From Gammaproteobacteria bacterium RIFCSPHIGHO2_12_FULL_37_34 (lineage in GTDB: Bacteria; Pseudomonadota; Gammaproteobacteria; DSM-16500), in the NCBI GenBank assembly GCA_001801495.1, contig MGXW01000025.1, positions 1 to 9,032 of the forward strand: 9,032 bases of DNA, read 5' to 3'. The notes under the pieces were generated by a model. It saw nothing but the letters and a program-made list of their open reading frames with translations, was not told where the DNA came from and searched no databases. This document shows, piece by piece, positions 6,379 through 9,032 of the stretch. A program made the translations under genes and the position numbers. The stretch's first letter is position 1. Each line of letters begins with the position of its first letter.

Positions 6379-7959
6379 TTGTCCTTACTTGACATTAAAC
6401 AATTACACCAATCAGGCCGCTTAGAAGAGGCTAAACAAGAATATGTAGCCTGGTTACAAACCCACCCAAACGATGTAACCGCGCTACATTTGCTCGCCTT
6501 GTTATATATAGAAATGGGTGATTTAGATGTTGCATATCGTTATTTAATACAAGCGTTAGAAATTGAACCGAAGCATGCGAATGTCCAGCTTCATATGGCT
6601 AATATTTTTAAAGCAAAAGGCCTTTATGATCAGGCGATACAATTATTGGAAAAAATAATTCAGGAACATCCCAATTTTTCTGCAGCATTTAATAATATGG
6701 GTACAGTTTATTTTATGCAAAAAAATTTGGAAAAGGCGGTTTTAGCTTATGAAGCTGCGATAAAATTACAATCTAATTATATAGACGCATACTATAATTT
6801 GGGATTGGCTTACAATAAATTAAATCGCAAAAAAGATGCTAAACGAGTTTATGAAGCCATGCTTGAACTTGTTCCAGAACATGTAGGTGCTCATTTTCAA
6901 TTAGCGTCTCTTTTGATGCAAGAGGAGAATTATTCATCAGCTCTTAAACATTTATCCGTTATTACCAACATGCATGCTTTTCATGTTGAAACAAAAACGA
7001 ATCTTGCAACTTGTTTATTTAAATTAGGAAGATTAAGTGAAGCGCGATCTTGTTATTTAGAAGCACTTGCTCTTTCGCCAAATGATACCCAACTATTTTT
7101 CAATTTAGGCGTTATTGAGGCCAAGCGCGGGCATATGCATTCGGCTACCGATTTTTATTTGCAAGCTTTAAACATTAACCCTCATTTTTTCGAGGCGCAT
7201 TATAATTTGGGAGTGTTATCTTTACGAACCAAAGGGCCAGAAGTTGCCTTAACCCATTTTCAAGAAGCATTGCGTATTCAGCCAGGGCATACCATTGTGC
7301 AACACTTAATAAATATATTGACGCCCGATAAACATTTATCGACCTTACCCGCTGATTTTGTGGGTTCTTTATTTGATGCTTATGCCGACCATTATGATGT
7401 TCATTTAACAGATGTATTGCATTACCAATTACCGCAACGTTTTTTTAAGTGGATTGTTGAATTAACCAACGACGCTTATCGGCAATGGCATATTTTAGAT
7501 TTAGGTTGTGGCACGGGATTGTGTGGAAAATATTTTAAAACAGAAACAAACAAGGTAATTGGTGTGGATATTTCTAAAAATATGTTAGATAGGGCAGCTG
7601 CAAAACCTATTTACGATGAATTTATTTTATCTGATATCCAATCATTTTTAAATGATAAAAATAATTTGTATGATTTAATCCTTGCTGGAGATGTACTGGG
7701 GTATATTGGAGAATTATCGATATTATTTTCACGTGTTAATCAAGCTTTGAAAACACAGGGTTTCTTTTTGTTTAGTGCGGAAATGAATGAAGAGGAAGGG
7801 TTTCAGGTAACTGCATTTGGTAGGTTTGTATATAGTCGATCTTATTTGAATCAGATGCTTATGCAACATCATTTTACTATTGTGCGCTATGAGGTTGTCG
7901 CTTTACGCGTAGAAAATAATACACCAGTATTGGAGCATGTTTATTTGGTGCGGAAATGA
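6379..7959 (+). CDS. Nine-TPR protein with C-terminal SAM-dependent methyltransferase domain (COG4976 type)
   Basis: The protein has 526 residues. The start must be TTG 6379: an in-frame TGA lies at 6373-6375 and the next in-frame Met is residue 46. AGGA (6365-6368) sits 10 bases upstream. Residues 1-304 are nine tetratricopeptide repeats, the last eight exactly 34 residues apart (33, 67, 101, 135, 169, 203, 237, 271), with canonical positions such as FNNMGTVY and AYYNLGLAY. A linker FVGSLFDAYADHYDVHL (327-343) is typical of COG4976 methyltransferases that carry TPRs. The class I methyltransferase domain follows: motif I LDLGCGTG (373-380), acidic post-I VIGVDIS (393-399) and DLILAGDVLGYIG (432-444). 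No signal peptide or membrane segment is seen, so it should be cytoplasmic; the TPR array probably presents a protein partner or substrate. The methyl acceptor is unknown. A possible lipoprotein gene follows after 61 bases on the same strand. Confidence 0.92.
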   Translation: MSLLDIKQLHQSGRLEEAKQEYVAWLQTHPNDVTALHLLALLYIEMGDLDVAYRYLIQALEIEPKHANVQLHMANIFKAKGLYDQAIQLLEKIIQEHPNFSAAFNNMGTVYFMQKNLEKAVLAYEAAIKLQSNYIDAYYNLGLAYNKLNRKKDAKRVYEAMLELVPEHVGAHFQLASLLMQEENYSSALKHLSVITNMHAFHVETKTNLATCLFKLGRLSEARSCYLEALALSPNDTQLFFNLGVIEAKRGHMHSATDFYLQALNINPHFFEAHYNLGVLSLRTKGPEVALTHFQEALRIQPGHTIVQHLINILTPDKHLSTLPADFVGSLFDAYADHYDVHLTDVLHYQLPQRFFKWIVELTNDAYRQWHILDLGCGTGLCGKYFKTETNKVIGVDISKNMLDRAAAKPIYDEFILSDIQSFLNDKNNLYDLILAGDVLGYIGELSILFSRVNQALKTQGFFLFSAEMNEEEGFQVTAFGRFVYSRSYLNQMLMQHHFTIVRYEVVALRVENNTPVLEHVYLVRK

Positions 7960-7965
7960 TGCATC

Positions 7966-7994
7966 TTGCTGGGGTGGTTGCAATCATTTATGAT
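7966..7994 (+). promoter_or_regulatory. Putative promoter of the lipoprotein gene
   Basis: TTGCTG (7966-7971), a 17-base spacer, and TATGAT (7989-7994, five of six) would start transcription near 8001, 20 bases before the ATG at 8021. The -35 is weak. No terminator follows the TPR-methyltransferase gene, so cotranscription with it is equally possible. Confidence 0.35.
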
Positions 7995-8004
7995 GATTCT
8001 TATC
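7986..8004. promoter_or_regulatory. Fur-box-like 19-bp sequence over the lipoprotein promoter
   Basis: ATTTATGATGATTCTTATC matches the classical 19-bp Fur box GATAATGATAATCATTATC at 13 positions, and it overlaps the proposed -10 box, where a repressor would act. AT-rich DNA gives many partial Fur matches by chance, so this is weak support. Confidence 0.22.
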
Positions 8005-8020
8005 ACTAAGAGAACACACG

Positions 8021-9032
8021 ATGCGCATTATTATCTGTATCCTCATATCTCTTCTGTTAGCAAGCTGCATGAATACAGAACCATCGCAACGCCCAGATGA
8101 TCTCACCAAAGAAACATGGGAGCGAGCAGTTGCAACCACTTCTAATCAATGGACACAGGGCGCTGATCATTGGTTTTTTACAGGAGATCCTAATGGTACG
8201 GAAAAAATAAATCGTCATGCGCCTGATTCTGCCGGGATGACAACCTCAGTCGTACGCGTATCAGATTTTAATGTGATTAAAACAAATGGTGCCTACCAAT
8301 TACAACTATTTGGTACAGATGAAAGTAACAGTGTATATATTTATGGCCCAAATGCCGGCGTGAATGCAATACGCGTTACGATGGATGGCGACACTTTATA
8401 TGTACGGCAAACAAATAAGGAAGTTCCTAATAGTGTTATGAATGGTGTTATTGTGCGAATTGGTGTGAACCAGCTGAATAAATTAATACAAAAAGGGTGT
8501 GGCACAGTTGAGGCGATTCGTATTCAAACAGATAGCCTTGATATTACATCAACTTCAACAGCAAGCGGAAATATTTACTTAATAGGTGAGGTTCGTTTAA
8601 AACGTGTTGTATTAAATGGTACAGGTTCCATTACGGTATTTGGTGTCAATTCACCAAACGTGGTGATTCGTACAAATGGTTCTGGTGCAGTGAATGTGAA
8701 AGGTAATATTGGCATTCGATCAATTGTTCATCATGGACAAAGTGATATTAATATTATAGGTGCTAACAGTAATAAACTTGATATTGATGCTGATGGTGCT
8801 GGCAAAGTGAGTATTCGTGGCATTGTTAATGTGAATCGTATTACAGCAAAAGATGATGTCTGTATTTATATTTATGATGTAAGGAGTGCATGTGTGGAAG
8901 CGAATCTTTCTGGCAATGCGCGTATTGGTTTAAAAGGATATACAAACGATTTATATGTGAATACAGTTGGCGCCTCTATTTTTTGGGGGCGGTATTTGTG
9001 TGCAAGACGTGCTTATGTGACAGCATGTAATC
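8021..9032 (+). CDS. Lipoprotein with GIN/DUF2807-type beta-repeat domain, C-terminus cut off by the window edge
   Basis: The frame from ATG 8021 is open for 337 codons to the window edge, so the C-terminus is missing. Residues 1-16 are a lipoprotein signal peptide (MRIIICILIS hydrophobic stretch, lipobox LASC) with lipidation at C16. The +2 residue is Met rather than Asp, which by the enterobacterial Lol rule predicts sorting to the outer membrane. After a linker, residues 77-337 follow the head GIN (DUF2807) pattern: VVRVSDFNVIKTNGAYQ, a strand with G-V-N-A-I-R-V, DGDTLYVRQ (122-130), then short repeated strands such as VVLNGTGSITVFG, VVIRTNGSGAVNVKG and LDIDADGAGKVSIRG about 20-25 residues apart. 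Proteins of this family form a right-handed beta-helix and are annotated as putative adhesins, though their function is mostly unproven. A weak AGAG ribosome site lies 8 bases upstream of the ATG. Confidence 0.85.
   Translation, partial: MRIIICILISLLLASCMNTEPSQRPDDLTKETWERAVATTSNQWTQGADHWFFTGDPNGTEKINRHAPDSAGMTTSVVRVSDFNVIKTNGAYQLQLFGTDESNSVYIYGPNAGVNAIRVTMDGDTLYVRQTNKEVPNSVMNGVIVRIGVNQLNKLIQKGCGTVEAIRIQTDSLDITSTSTASGNIYLIGEVRLKRVVLNGTGSITVFGVNSPNVVIRTNGSGAVNVKGNIGIRSIVHHGQSDINIIGANSNKLDIDADGAGKVSIRGIVNVNRITAKDDVCIYIYDVRSACVEANLSGNARIGLKGYTNDLYVNTVGASIFWGRYLCARRAYVTACN

Noticed and set aside
6236..6424. 62-codon plus-strand frame across the divergent intergenic region
   Set aside because: It spans the promoter region and the start of the TPR gene in a different frame, has no ribosome site, and its composition looks like translated non-coding DNA.

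Overview
The window reads like the chromosome of a low-GC gammaproteobacterium. The Legionellales (Legionella, Coxiella, Aquicella or Berkiella-like bacteria) are the best guess. The reasons are the AT-rich coding style, a cyclopropane fatty acid synthase very close to the enterobacterial enzyme, a TPR-methyltransferase of the COG4976 kind, a lipoprotein with a GIN/DUF2807-type beta-repeat domain, and a long repeat-bearing orphan protein of the sort common in intracellular gammaproteobacteria. This placement is inferred from style and gene content; there is no rRNA or other marker in the window.

Layout. (1) From base 1795 leftwards off the edge runs a long unrecognised minus-strand gene with degenerate repeats of about 30 residues. 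(2) Bases 1796-2192 are a gene-poor gap. It holds a 31-codon plus-strand ORF that ends inside a 114-bp element bounded by perfect 29-bp inverted repeats (2057-2170), which looks like a MITE or an IS remnant. (3) Twenty-two bases after that element starts a secreted, glycine-rich, probably outer-membrane protein built from three copies of a module of about 165-175 residues (2193-3764). Its likely terminator hairpin lies inside the coding region of the convergent next gene. (4) On the minus strand, an EPSP-synthase-like gene (6243-4945) is followed by cfa (4867-3746). They may be cotranscribed, but a reasonable promoter also sits between them. (5) Divergently, on the plus strand, come a nine-TPR plus methyltransferase protein (6379-7959, TTG start) and then a lipoprotein that runs off the right edge (8021 onward).

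How the genes fit together. Cfa, the triple-module exported protein and the lipoprotein all concern the envelope, but nothing in the sequence proves a shared pathway. The most unusual protein is the AroA-like one. It keeps the EPSP synthase fold signatures and most C-terminal catalytic residues, yet by eye it has lost the NAGT, RxxxRP and SSQ signatures that bind shikimate-3-phosphate and PEP. It is therefore probably not the housekeeping EPSP synthase. No rRNA, tRNA, CRISPR array or intact transposase gene was seen.
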